This document shows positions 1 to 8,571 of a stretch of DNA of 64,000 bases, piece after piece. A program made the position numbers and the translations under genes. Origin of the DNA: Ferdinandcohnia sp047246645 (GTDB lineage: Bacteria > Bacillota > Bacilli > Bacillales > Bacillaceae_L); NCBI RefSeq assembly GCF_047246645.1, contig NZ_JBFOKR010000005.1, positions 62,001 to 126,000 of the forward strand, written 5' to 3'. Numbering within the stretch: the first letter of the stretch is position 1; each line of letters opens with the position of its first letter. The notes beneath the pieces are model-generated. The model was not told the origin of the DNA. It did no database searches and was given only the letters and a program-made list of their open reading frames with translations.

Positions 1-1617
1 GATAGCAGCACTACCGCCTAGAACAATTAGATCAGCCAAGCTGATGTCTTTATCTAGATCCTTTTGAATGCCTTCAAGTACTGTAAGAACTTGTGCAAGC
101 TGTTCAGGTTGGTTTACTTCCCAATCCTTCTGTGGTGAAAGGCGGATACGTCCTCCATTTGCACCACCACGGTGATCAGAACCACGGTACGTACTTGCTG
201 AAGCCCAAGCAGTTGTTACAAGTTTGCTAACAGTAAGACCTGAGTCTAGGATTTTCGCTTTAATTTCAGCTATGTCAGCATCAGTTAAATCATAGTTACC
301 AGCTGGTACTGGATCTTGCCAGATAAAATCTTCTTCTGGAACTTCAGGTCCAAGGTATCTAGCTTTTGGTCCCATGTCACGGTGTAATAGCTTAAACCAA
401 GCACGACCAAATGCAGCTGCAAATTCTTCTGGATTCTCATGGAAGCGACGAGAAATCTTTTCGTAAATTGGATCATGAATTAACGCTAAGTCTGATGTAA
501 ACATAACCGTTGGAACTTTAATAGACGGATCTTCTACATCTGGTGCTAGATGCTCCTCAGCAGGATCTACAGCCATCCATTGCCATGCACCTGCAGGACT
601 CTTTGTAAGCCACCATTGATATCCGAACAATAAATCAAAGTAACCATTATCCCATTGTGTAGGATTAGCAGTCCAAGAACCTTCGAGTCCACTAGAGATA
701 GTGTCACGACCTTTTCCTGAACCGTAGGTACTTTCCCAACCTAAGCCTTGTGCTTCAATTGGAGCAGCCTCTGGTTCTGGGCCAACTTGAGAAGCATCTC
801 CAGCACCGTGTGCCTTACCGAAAGTATGTCCTCCTGCAATCAAGGCAACTGTTTCTTCATCATTCATTCCCATACGTGCAAATGTTTCACGAATGTCTTT
901 AGCAGAAGCAAGAGGGTCTGGTTTACCGTTAGGACCTTCTGGGTTAACGTAGATTAATCCCATCTGAACAGCAGCAAGTGGATTCTCAAGGTCACGTTCA
1001 CCAGTGTAACGTTTGTCATCTAGCCATTCTGTTTCAGCACCCCAATAGATGTCTTCTTCTGGATGCCAAATGTCAGCACGACCTGCTCCAAAACCTATGA
1101 CAGGACCACCCATGTCCTCAATCGCAACATTACCTGCCATAACAAGCAAGTCTGCCCAAGAGATTTTATTACCATACTTTTGCTTAATCGGCCATAGAAT
1201 ACGGCGTGCTTTATCAAGGCTAACGTTGTCTGGCCAGCTATTAAGTGGAGCGAAACGTTGGTTACCAGTTCCACCACCGCCACGGCCATCGCCATTACGA
1301 TAAGTACCTGCGGCATGCCAAGACATACGAATGAAGAATGGACCATAATGGCCATAGTCTGCTGGCCACCAATCTTGACTGTTTTTCATTAGGTCTTTAA
1401 GGTCCTGCTTAAGAGCATCATAGTCTAACTTTGAGAATTCCTCTACGTAATCAAAGTCTTCACCCATAGGGTTTGATTTTGTGTCATGTTGACGGAGGAT
1501 ATTCAGGTTTAACGCGTTTGGCCACCAGTCTCGGTTTGTAGTACCACTTGATTTTGGACTAGTAGCACCGCCGTGAAACGGGCAGCCTCCAGTGGTTGCA
1601 TTTTCTTTATGATCCAT
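1..1617 (-). CDS. katG: Catalase-peroxidase KatG (3' end outside window)
   Basis: Bifunctional haem enzyme that removes hydrogen peroxide. The first 539 codons are present, and the C-terminal domain runs off the left edge. The N-terminal catalytic domain shows the distal motif RMSWHAAGTYR, which holds the Arg, Trp and His of the active site. The proximal haem-ligand motif GGHTFGKAHG is also present. The Tyr in LIYVNPEGPNG and the Met in RMGMNDEE complete the Met-Tyr-Trp crosslink typical of the family. The start ATG at 1617 is preceded by an AAGGAG site. The upstream region carries a sigma-A promoter overlapped by PerR-like boxes, so peroxide induction is expected. Identity is very secure. 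Confidence 0.97.
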   Translation of the reverse strand, partial: MDHKENATTGGCPFHGGATSPKSSGTTNRDWWPNALNLNILRQHDTKSNPMGEDFDYVEEFSKLDYDALKQDLKDLMKNSQDWWPADYGHYGPFFIRMSWHAAGTYRNGDGRGGGGTGNQRFAPLNSWPDNVSLDKARRILWPIKQKYGNKISWADLLVMAGNVAIEDMGGPVIGFGAGRADIWHPEEDIYWGAETEWLDDKRYTGERDLENPLAAVQMGLIYVNPEGPNGKPDPLASAKDIRETFARMGMNDEETVALIAGGHTFGKAHGAGDASQVGPEPEAAPIEAQGLGWESTYGSGKGRDTISSGLEGSWTANPTQWDNGYFDLLFGYQWWLTKSPAGAWQWMAVDPAEEHLAPDVEDPSIKVPTVMFTSDLALIHDPIYEKISRRFHENPEEFAAAFGRAWFKLLHRDMGPKARYLGPEVPEEDFIWQDPVPAGNYDLTDADIAEIKAKILDSGLTVSKLVTTAWASASTYRGSDHRGGANGGRIRLSPQKDWEVNQPEQLAQVLTVLEGIQKDLDKDISLADLIVLGGSAAI

Positions 1618-1677
1618 ATTTCTCAACTCTCCTTATATGTAAGATTAATAATTATGAATCTAGTTTATGAACTAAAT

Positions 1678-1731
1678 TTATAATTATTGTTATTCTGTAA
1701 TTATTATAATATAAGATTCGTTAAATTGAAA
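1678..1731 (-). promoter_or_regulatory. katG promoter with tandem PerR-like boxes
   Basis: Read on the reverse strand, TTTCAA (1726-1731) lies 17 bp from a perfect TATAAT (1703-1708). Two 15-bp inverted repeats match the PerR box TTATAATNATTATAA at 12 of 14 positions each, at 1695-1709 (covering the -10) and 1678-1692 (just downstream). Their centres are 17 bp apart. PerR is the Fe/Mn peroxide sensor that represses catalase genes in Bacilli. Assigning it here is inference from motif and target. Confidence 0.75.
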
Positions 1732-1739
1732 GTAAAATA

Positions 1740-2260
1740 GAGTATAAGAATGATAGTTTATTTATTGTAGTGACTAAAACACTGATTTAGTCCTTGGAAG
1801 AAGTACTATATAGAAGGAGATTATAGAATTCACGAACGATATCTTTGTTGCGAAATACTATATGTAATTGAGAATTCAATGCAATTTGCTTCAATGTGAA
1901 TTTGAAAACATGATTTATTTTTCGTAGGGAGTACATACATATTTTAAAATTTAAAACAAATCGTACAATCTGAGGATAGTGTAAGAGAATTAACATAGTG
2001 TTTTGGAAGTATACTTTTATGAAAAAATAAGAATTTAGAGCATTTATACTTTTTTCTATTACCATTATAATGAAAAGGAATTGGAGTAAGCAAGTAATAA
2101 GGATATTACGTAAGGATTTCTTTCTTTCTATATGGGTTGCTTTATATTTCATATAAATAGGTAAAAAAGAGAGAAAAGAAGATAAGCTAGAGACATATAA
2201 AGGTTTTGCTGTTTTGAGGAAAAGAACTGAATAACAATAATAGTAAAGGAGATTTAGCAA
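1740..2260. other. Intergenic region without a supported gene
   Basis: About 520 AT-rich bases between the divergent katG and oxidoreductase genes. A 157-codon reverse open frame spans most of it. That frame has very skewed Leu/Tyr/Phe/Ile/Lys content and no ribosome site, and its start lies inside the next gene's leader, so I do not call it. Confidence 0.6.
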
Positions 2261-2944
2261 ATGAATGTACTAATTGTATACGTACACCCCGATGAAAACT
2301 CATTAAATGCCTCTCTTAAAAACATAGCTGTAGAAATATTAGAAGAGCAGGGGCATGAAGTAATAGTATCTGATTTGTATGCTAAGCAATTTAAAGCTGT
2401 AGCAGATAAAAATGACTTTACTGTTTTAAAGAACCCACATAAGTTCAATTATATTTCTGAGCAGTATCACGCATATATTAATAAGACATTTTCAAATGAT
2501 ATCTTAATAGAGCAGGATTATATTGCTTGGGCCGACTTGGTGATATTGCAGTACCCGATGTGGTGGAGTGACGTTCCAGCAATTCTTAAAGGGTGGTTTG
2601 ATAGAGTATTATCATATAAATTTGCCTATGGCCCTGGGCGTTATGACCAAGGTAATCTAAAAGGTAAAAAGGCTATTCTGTCTATCACACATGGTGGAGA
2701 GGACCTTTCTGATTATGGAGACGATGGTATTAAAGGGAGAATTGATGATCTGTTATTTAATATTAATCATGAAAAACTATACTACTGTGGCATGGATGTA
2801 TTAGAGCCATTTTTATTCCCGGCAGGTGCTACTGAAGAAGTTAGGTTAGAACATTTAAAAGAATGGAAATTGAGACTTATTAATTTAGCGAATGAAAAAC
2901 CGATCCAATATAGATCAATGAAAAGTTATGAAAAAACACACTAA
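2261..2944 (+). CDS. NAD(P)H-dependent quinone reductase, flavodoxin fold
   Basis: A 227-aa cytosolic flavoprotein of the NQO1/MdaB/KefF type. It probably transfers two electrons from NAD(P)H to quinones or other electrophiles through FMN or FAD. The N-terminus has the beta strand and phosphate loop of the fold (LIVYVHPDENSLNASL). The segment VILQYPMWWSDVPAILKGW is the hallmark flavin-binding region, followed by FDRVL and an ITHGG loop. Length fits the family. The start is fixed by AAAGGAG eight bases upstream. It diverges from katG, which fits an oxidative-stress neighbourhood. Substrate is unknown. Confidence 0.88.
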   Translation: MNVLIVYVHPDENSLNASLKNIAVEILEEQGHEVIVSDLYAKQFKAVADKNDFTVLKNPHKFNYISEQYHAYINKTFSNDILIEQDYIAWADLVILQYPMWWSDVPAILKGWFDRVLSYKFAYGPGRYDQGNLKGKKAILSITHGGEDLSDYGDDGIKGRIDDLLFNINHEKLYYCGMDVLEPFLFPAGATEEVRLEHLKEWKLRLINLANEKPIQYRSMKSYEKTH

Positions 2945-3184
2945 TCGGTGGGGAAATTAGGGTATCTGTCTTTTAAACAGCTTTTTATTTTATTCACTCG
3001 ATCTGATAAACAGTTATATAATTGGAACCCAATAGTAAGTGTAAATATATTTAATTAGGAATATTGTTTTTGATGAACGTTTGTTTATGGTTATTTTTTT
3101 ATTGTTACATTAGGAATAAATGGAAACGTTTTAATCAAAAATAATCATATGAACAAATTTACTACTTACTAGGAGGTATTAAAC

Positions 3185-3289
3185 ATGAATAGAGATTCAA
3201 AAGTGAATGCGCAGGGGCATATAGAAAATAAAAATGAGGAAAAGAAAAAACAAGAAAAGAAATCCAGAGGTTCTCAGCAAAGAGACTGA
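3185..3289 (+). CDS. 34-aa lysine-rich hydrophilic microprotein
   Basis: A short gene with a perfect AGGAGG site seven bases before its ATG and a strong terminator 22 bases after its stop. The product has no hydrophobic segment and is rich in Lys, Glu, Asn and Gln (for example KNEEKKKQEKK, ending SRGSQQRD). This composition resembles small hydrophilic spore or stress proteins of Bacillus, but I do not recognise a specific family. The ribosome site and terminator make it likely to be expressed. Function is unknown. Confidence 0.6.
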   Translation: MNRDSKVNAQGHIENKNEEKKKQEKKSRGSQQRD

Positions 3290-3310
3290 AGATATAGAGA
3301 AAATAAAAGT

Positions 3311-3347
3311 AGATCACCTCTGGTAACTAGTGCCTGGGTGATCTTTT
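3311..3347 (+). terminator. Rho-independent terminator after microprotein gene
   Basis: Stem AGATCACC / GGTGATCT followed by a short T run. Confidence 0.8.
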
Positions 3348-3351
3348 ACTA

Positions 3352-3432
3352 ATAGTAAATTATAAAATACTTTCCTAAAAACATCAGCGTATTACAGCTC
3401 TACGGCCGAATGATAGGCTTGGCAGTCTTCGA
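3352..3432. repeat. Terminator-adjacent repeated element, copy 1
   Basis: Begins five bases after a terminator. The first 28 bases (3352-3379) are identical to 5193-5220. The remainder is diverged but keeps two small hairpins: GCC/GGC at 3405-3418 and a wobble-rich TTGGC/TTCGA at 3419-3432. Origin is unknown; a degenerate mobile element or a structured RNA are both possible. Confidence 0.6.
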
Positions 3433-3854
3433 TTCTTCTAAATAATACCTATTCATCCCTTTGATAATAAGTTTTCTGAAACAAGGGTTAACTAGGGACA
3501 AGAAACTGTTAAGTGAAAGCAGGACGTTTCAGGGGAGATTGCCGCCTTGATTAATATTCACAAAATTGTAATAAATTCTTACTTGTTAAAAAGTATGGAT
3601 AAGTATAATGTGATATAATTTTACTGGAAGGGAGGTAGTAAAATGTCGAACTAATAACCATAGTAATAATAAGTGTTTTAGATTTTGATTTCATTCTATT
3701 AATCTGCAGTTTTTCCCCGTCCAATCTCTTCAATTAAAATCCACTATTAAGCCCCTATACTATCCACATCCAGTAAAAATACTTAAGAGAATTTGCTCAA
3801 TAGATTATTTGAATTGATGGGGAATATGCCGGTTCAATCAAAAGGAGCGTTATT
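3433..3854 (+). other. Intergenic region with orphan promoter and ribosome site
   Basis: No supported gene. Around 3600-3655 there is a promoter-like stretch with TATAAT hexamers, then AGGGAGGT seven bases before ATGTCGAACTAA. This is an excellent ribosome site in front of a three-codon frame. It may be the relic of a lost small gene, or a leader peptide. Confidence 0.35.
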
Positions 3855-4244
3855 ATGAATGCTGTGCTAAGTAAGATTGCCAAAGGTATTACTGTTTGTT
3901 ATTCAGAGGTTTTCCCCAATGAAAACAATAATTTTTTCCACCTTAACTCTAATGAAAGGTTATTCTTGATCGCGGATTCATATTGTATGAATCCAGATTG
4001 CGCATGTCTCGAAGTAGTACTAAATTTTGTTCAAGTTTTTCCGAGAAAAAATACGAAACCCGACAGTTTCATGATAAGGTTTAAACTTAACGGTAGGGGA
4101 TATAAAATACATGATCAGGGGAAATATTCCAGACGTGATATTCAGACCTTCGTTCGCCATTTTACGGCTGATGACTCCATATTAGTACTTTTAAATGAAC
4201 GATATAATGAAATGAAGGTAGAAGCCAAAGAAATGATATGTTAA
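3855..4244 (+). CDS. Unknown 129-aa protein with a CxNPxCxC motif
   Basis: I do not recognise this protein. It is predicted cytosolic, with no signal peptide or membrane segment. The motif CMNPDCACLEVVLNF near residues 46-60 puts three Cys close together and suggests metal binding or a structural site. Two strand-rich segments follow (MIRFKLNGRGYKIHDQGKYS) and then a helical, acidic C-terminus ending in Cys. An AAAGGAG site lies nine bases before the ATG. It is flanked by non-coding DNA and appears to be a single-gene unit. Confidence 0.7.
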   Translation: MNAVLSKIAKGITVCYSEVFPNENNNFFHLNSNERLFLIADSYCMNPDCACLEVVLNFVQVFPRKNTKPDSFMIRFKLNGRGYKIHDQGKYSRRDIQTFVRHFTADDSILVLLNERYNEMKVEAKEMIC

Positions 4245-4508
4245 GTCTAAAATTTAAGGAAATGTAAATTATAGAACGTTAAAAACAACTACGTAAATAA
4301 TTTAGCTTGCATCACCATATTAACGAAGCAGTTGAAACGATTCATTTGTTTAAATCTATTTGTAGATATTTTAGAACTTTTCTACAAAATTAAGTTAACA
4401 GTTCCTACATTTACATACTGGTTTCCCTATACACATCAAGAATATATGCTCAGGTAACGAAATCTACTATATAATAGAATGTATCTTAATTAAAAAGGAT
4501 ACGATTAC

Positions 4509-5126
4509 ATGTTAAACCGAGCCTACACCGCCACCGAATGGATTACAAGAATTGTATATATTAACCTACTATGGATTAGCTTTTCATTCCTTGGTTTAGT
4601 CTTCCTAGGATTCTTCCCAGCAACAATATCAATGTTTACTGTCATTCGTAAATGGTTAATGGGGGATAGAGACATTCCGGTATTTCGAACATTTTGGAAA
4701 ACCTATCAATCAGAGTTTATCAGAGGAAATGTATTAGGAGTAATCATCTGGCTGGTTGCTGGCTTACTGGTGCTTGATCTTGTTTTCATTAAATTTACAG
4801 GCAGTTCATATACAAGTTTAGTTCAAATTCCTGTATACATGCTTATTTTGGTGGCAGGGTTAACTACCATATACATATTCCCGGTCTATGTCCATTACAA
4901 TCTCAAACTAAATCAAATCATAAAAAATTCATTTTTCCTAATGCTTATCAACCCACTAGAAAACACTGTGATGATTGCTAGTCTTGTTGCCATATTTTTT
5001 GTGGTGAAATTCATTCCAGGCTTCGGTTTTTTCTTTGCAGGTAGCCTTTCAGCAACTGTGATAATGGCAACTTGCTTACTAACTTTCAAAAAGGCAGATA
5101 ACAAGAAAGCAAACTTATCAACATAG
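4509..5126 (+). CDS. YesL-family (DUF624) membrane protein
   Basis: A 205-aa protein with about five hydrophobic segments. The N-terminus has the arrangement typical of YesL: a first helix with LLWISFSFLGLVFLGFFPAT, then FTVIRKWLMGDRDIPVFRTFW. YesL proteins are usually encoded with YesM/YesN two-component systems and carbohydrate ABC transporters. That is the case here, because it converges on such a locus at 5282-11100. Its role is unestablished; it may be an accessory to sugar uptake or sensing. An AAAGGAT site precedes the ATG and a strong terminator follows. Confidence 0.85.
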   Translation: MLNRAYTATEWITRIVYINLLWISFSFLGLVFLGFFPATISMFTVIRKWLMGDRDIPVFRTFWKTYQSEFIRGNVLGVIIWLVAGLLVLDLVFIKFTGSSYTSLVQIPVYMLILVAGLTTIYIFPVYVHYNLKLNQIIKNSFFLMLINPLENTVMIASLVAIFFVVKFIPGFGFFFAGSLSATVIMATCLLTFKKADNKKANLST

Positions 5127-5131
5127 TATAA

Positions 5132-5183
5132 AAAAAGACAGACTGATAGTTTCCCGAAAGAGAAGCCATTCATCTGTCTTTTT
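5132..5183. terminator. Terminator, probably bidirectional
   Basis: Stem AAAAAGACAGA (5132-5142) with TCTGTCTTTTT (5173-5183) and a loop of about 30 bases. It separates the yesL-like gene from the convergent ABC operon. Confidence 0.75.
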
Positions 5184-5192
5184 ATTTAGCTG

Positions 5193-5274
5193 ATAGTAAA
5201 TTATAAAATACTTTCCTAAACACATAAGTGCAACTACGGTTCTGTTGTCCCCTAAAGGGATCGGCAATCGCCGA
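5193..5274. repeat. Terminator-adjacent repeated element, copy 2
   Basis: The 28-bp core 5193-5220 equals 3352-3379. Two perfect hairpins follow, TCCC/GGGA (5248-5260) and TCGGC/GCCGA (5261-5274), at the same places as the weaker hairpins of copy 1. Like copy 1 it starts about ten bases after a terminator. It lies seven bases past the stop of the convergent permease gene. Confidence 0.6.
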
Positions 5275-5281
5275 GTTTACT

Positions 5282-6172
5282 CTACCCTTTCACAGACCCA
5301 GCTGCCATACCTTCCACAATCTTATCACTTAAAAACAAGAAAGCGATTAATATAGGTACAATCGAGATAACAAGAGTTGCCCCAATCGCGCCCCAGTCTG
5401 TTAAGTATTGACCAACAAAGTTATTGATACCGACCGTTAGTGTTTTCCAACTGTCAGAACTGATGAATGTATTTACAAATACAAATTCATTCCAGTTGTA
5501 AATCATGTTAATTATTGCTGTCGTTGATAGCACAGGTAACGTCATTGGCAGCGTGATTTGGAAGAAAAGTCGGTGAACCGAGCATCCATCCATTATTGCG
5601 GCTTCTTCAATTTCACGTGGGAATGTTTTATAAAAGCCAAGTAAAATCATAACGGTCAACGGTAGGTTGAAGGCCGTATATGATAGGACAATCGATAACG
5701 GGTTATCAATTAAGTTCGCTGAATTGTACATTTTAAACAAAGGAATTAACGTAGAATGCAAAGGAATCATATAAGCTACTAAGAATAATCCGAGAATGGG
5801 ACCACTTAGTTTCCAATGCATTCTTGTTATTGCAAATGTTACAAAGCTAGCTAGAATGATGGTTAAGGCAACTGATAATACTGTAATCCAGACCGAATTG
5901 AAAAAGTAGACTCCGATATTCCCGGATGTCCAAGCCTTCGTATAATTTCCCCATTGTGGATCCTTTGGTAATGCGAAGGGAGACATCCCAAACACTTCTT
6001 GGTTGGTCTTCAGTGAAAAAAATACTAACCAAACCAATGGGTAGATTTGAATAATTGCAAATAGCCCTAATACTAGATAAAGGATGCCAAAGCCGATTTT
6101 GCCTAAGTAGGATTTCCTTGTATTTTTAGGTAAGGGAAGGTTGGATGTGACCTGCGTTTGAACCTCACTCAT
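5282..6172 (-). CDS. Carbohydrate ABC transporter permease (MalG/CUT1 type)
   Basis: An inner-membrane permease of about 296 aa. It has six predicted transmembrane helices and the EAA loop that docks on the ATPase (EEAAIMDGCSVHRLFFQITLP). The C-terminus (EGMAAGSVKG) is typical of CUT1 family MalG-like subunits. I place the start at 6172 because AAGGGGG lies nine bases upstream. A longer frame from 6205 would overlap the preceding gene. It is the last gene of the reverse operon. No ATPase is encoded nearby, so a shared MsmX-type ATPase is likely. Confidence 0.93.
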   Translation of the reverse strand: MSEVQTQVTSNLPLPKNTRKSYLGKIGFGILYLVLGLFAIIQIYPLVWLVFFSLKTNQEVFGMSPFALPKDPQWGNYTKAWTSGNIGVYFFNSVWITVLSVALTIILASFVTFAITRMHWKLSGPILGLFLVAYMIPLHSTLIPLFKMYNSANLIDNPLSIVLSYTAFNLPLTVMILLGFYKTFPREIEEAAIMDGCSVHRLFFQITLPMTLPVLSTTAIINMIYNWNEFVFVNTFISSDSWKTLTVGINNFVGQYLTDWGAIGATLVISIVPILIAFLFLSDKIVEGMAAGSVKG

Positions 6173-6185
6173 TGTGTATTCCCCC

Positions 6186-7076
6186 TTAATATTGAACATC
6201 TTCATTCGTTTTTGTTAGTCTTGACGTTACCCACGTCATGACCAGACAGATGACTAATAGTCCAAATCCGATGGCACTACCGTAACCAAAGTTATTTAAT
6301 TTAAATGCTTCTTTATACATATAAGAAGCTATAACTTCACTTGCACCGTTTGGTCCTCCACCAGTCATTACGTAGATCAAATCGAAATATTTTAAAGAAC
6401 CAACTACCGCAAGCATAATTGTTATCTTAAAAACATTTGAAATCAGTGGTAATTTAATTCGTAACGCAATTTGAAGTGGGGAGGCACCATCAATCTTTGC
6501 AGCTTCAATAATTTCATCCGGTACATTTTTTAAAGCTGCGTAATATATCAAAATATAAAAACCGGCGTACTGCCAAATGATGGGAATGAAAATGGCATAC
6601 AATGCAATGTTTGGATCTGCTAACCATATCGGTGTATTTTCTACACCAAAGAGTTCAAGTAGTTTATTAAGCATTCCATTTGTAGGGTCAAAAATTTTCA
6701 TCCACAGCTGCGCAATGGCAACAGAAGATAAAAGCATTGGGATCAAATATATTTTACGCAATATATCAGAACCCTTAATTTTACTAGCTAAAATAAGCGA
6801 TACTCCCATATAAAGCAGGAGGCTAAGTGTTGAGAAAATGGCTAGGAGAAAGGAGTGCCATGTACTTGTCCAGAATACTTTATCTTGAATCAGGGTGACG
6901 TAATTTTCTAACCCGATAAATTCCATTTCCCCAATTCCATTCCAATCCATGAGACCATAATAACCTGATAATACAACCGGAATATAAATAAGGATGAGAA
7001 TAAGAAGCAACGCTGGAAGTGTATATAGGGCAATTATATATTTTTGTGACATTACATGTTTCATCTGGTTCGTCAC
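6186..7076 (-). CDS. Carbohydrate ABC transporter permease (MalF/CUT1 type)
   Basis: A 296-aa permease with about six transmembrane helices. It pairs with the downstream MalG-type subunit to form the channel. The EAA motif is visible as EIIEAAKIDGASPLQIALR, and the periplasmic-side YVMTGGGPNGASE motif is characteristic of MalF-like sugar permeases. It lies 13 bases before the next gene's start, so the two are surely co-transcribed. Substrate is not deducible, although YesMN-linked importers commonly carry plant-polysaccharide oligosaccharides. Confidence 0.93.
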   Translation of the reverse strand: MTNQMKHVMSQKYIIALYTLPALLLILILIYIPVVLSGYYGLMDWNGIGEMEFIGLENYVTLIQDKVFWTSTWHSFLLAIFSTLSLLLYMGVSLILASKIKGSDILRKIYLIPMLLSSVAIAQLWMKIFDPTNGMLNKLLELFGVENTPIWLADPNIALYAIFIPIIWQYAGFYILIYYAALKNVPDEIIEAAKIDGASPLQIALRIKLPLISNVFKITIMLAVVGSLKYFDLIYVMTGGGPNGASEVIASYMYKEAFKLNNFGYGSAIGFGLLVICLVMTWVTSRLTKTNEDVQY

Positions 7077-7109
7077 CTTCCTTTCGATAGGTGTCAGTAG
7101 ATTAAAGAA

Positions 7110-7137
7110 GAGGACATATTCTCAGCAATATGCCCTC
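7110..7137 (-). terminator. Intercistronic hairpin between binding-protein and permease genes
   Basis: Reverse-strand stem GAGGGCATATT / AATATGTCCTC with one G-T pair, followed by TTCTTT rather than a full T run. Hairpins here usually stabilise or partly terminate the transcript, so that the binding protein is made in excess over the permeases. Its exact effect is inference. Confidence 0.6.
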
Positions 7138-7152
7138 ATTCCTACGTAACTA

Positions 7153-8463
7153 TTATTCTTCAGCAGCAAGTGCCTCTTCTTGGACTTTGGCAAACTCTTC
7201 TGGAGTTGTTTGTCCGCCAAATAGCGCTTGAATTTGATTTAAGTGAACATCAGCTACAGCAGCAGACATTTGCACATCCGCGTAAAGAGTCAGGTTTGAT
7301 GCATTTCCTAAGTCATTAAGGATGTCAATGTACATTTGTGCTAGGTCGCCACTTGAAGTATCAACCTTTGTAGCAGGGATTACACCAGCGTCAACAACTG
7401 AATGTTTACCCCATTCTTCAACTAAGTAAGCAACAAACTCTTTTGCTTCATCTTTTACCTTTGATTGTTCTGAAACGAATAATCCAACACCAGGTCCGCC
7501 TACAAAGCTATCAATATTACCTTTTCCGCCCTCGTACGTAGGGAACTTGAAATATCCGATTTTGTCTTTGAATTCTTGAGGAACATCTGGGCTTGTTGTA
7601 TAGTTTGGCAGCTCCCATGTACCCATTAAGTACATCGCTGCTTGTTCGTTCATAAAGTATCCTTTCGCTTCGTCATTTGAAAGACCATTTGTTCCTTTTA
7701 CAAAAGCACCCATATCAACAAGTTTTTTAACTTCTTCAGCTGCTTTTACAAGAGCAGGATCTTCAAAGCTGCCAGAGCGATTGATTGCATTGTTTAATGT
7801 ATCAGTTCCACCAATACGGTCTGCAAGGTACATATACCACATTGAACCAGTCCAACGGTCTTTGTTTCCTAAAGTAATAGGAATTACGTCATTTTTAGCA
7901 AGAGTTTCAACGACATTCAAGAACTCATCATATGTTGTTGGTACATCTAGCCCATTATTTTCAAAAATTTCCTTATTGTAATAAATAGGTGCAATGTTTA
8001 ATTCAAGAGGTAGTGCATATGGTTTCTCATCTACTGAGAAAGCATCAAGTGTGCCAGCGACAAATTGATCTGTCTTAACAATATCATCTAGAGGTGCAAA
8101 CATATTTCCTTCAACGAAGGGCTGCATATATCCAGCTGCCCAAGTAATACCAATGTCTGGAAGTTCATTTGATGCAGTTAATACTTTGATTTTTTCTTTG
8201 TATTGCTCGTTTGCCAAGATCTCTGTCTGAATATCTACATCAGGATTTGCGTCTTCATACGCTTTGATAATGTTGTCCACGATTGTGAATTGGGCCTTTG
8301 AACTACCCTCTGGCCATAAATGCATCATCTTTACAACTGTTTTGTCTCCACTAGATGAATCTGCTGGTTCGTTGGATGTGTCATCAGAATTTGAACATCC
8401 TCCTAAAATGAGCCCCCCAAGTAAAGCTAAGGACACCATAATAGAAAACGCTTTCTTTTTCAT
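7153..8463 (-). CDS. Extracellular sugar-binding lipoprotein of ABC importer
   Basis: A 436-aa family 1 solute-binding protein. The N-terminus is a lipoprotein signal, MKKKAFSIMVSLALLGG then LILGGC, with the lipobox Cys near residue 23 and a Ser/Asp-rich linker after it. The mature part has the family signature AIYYNKEIFENNGLDVPTT-like region and an aromatic-rich ligand cleft. It captures the sugar outside the cell and delivers it to the two permeases encoded downstream. It follows the regulator genes by 108 bases. A GAGGGGG site precedes the ATG. Confidence 0.93.
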   Translation of the reverse strand: MKKKAFSIMVSLALLGGLILGGCSNSDDTSNEPADSSSGDKTVVKMMHLWPEGSSKAQFTIVDNIIKAYEDANPDVDIQTEILANEQYKEKIKVLTASNELPDIGITWAAGYMQPFVEGNMFAPLDDIVKTDQFVAGTLDAFSVDEKPYALPLELNIAPIYYNKEIFENNGLDVPTTYDEFLNVVETLAKNDVIPITLGNKDRWTGSMWYMYLADRIGGTDTLNNAINRSGSFEDPALVKAAEEVKKLVDMGAFVKGTNGLSNDEAKGYFMNEQAAMYLMGTWELPNYTTSPDVPQEFKDKIGYFKFPTYEGGKGNIDSFVGGPGVGLFVSEQSKVKDEAKEFVAYLVEEWGKHSVVDAGVIPATKVDTSSGDLAQMYIDILNDLGNASNLTLYADVQMSAAVADVHLNQIQALFGGQTTPEEFAKVQEEALAAEE

Positions 8464-8571
8464 AAATCAAAAACCCCCTCAACGTTTTGATTTTGTTCCT
8501 TACTAGTTAAAGTCTACCATCGTCCTAATTTTCAAAAAAGGGAGCCAGGATTAGGAAAAATACTACTATTT

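Noticed and set aside
1787..2260. 157-codon reverse open frame between katG and the quinone reductase
   Set aside because: No ribosome site, extreme Leu/Tyr/Phe/Ile/Lys bias expected from AT-rich DNA, and its start overlaps the leader of a real forward gene.
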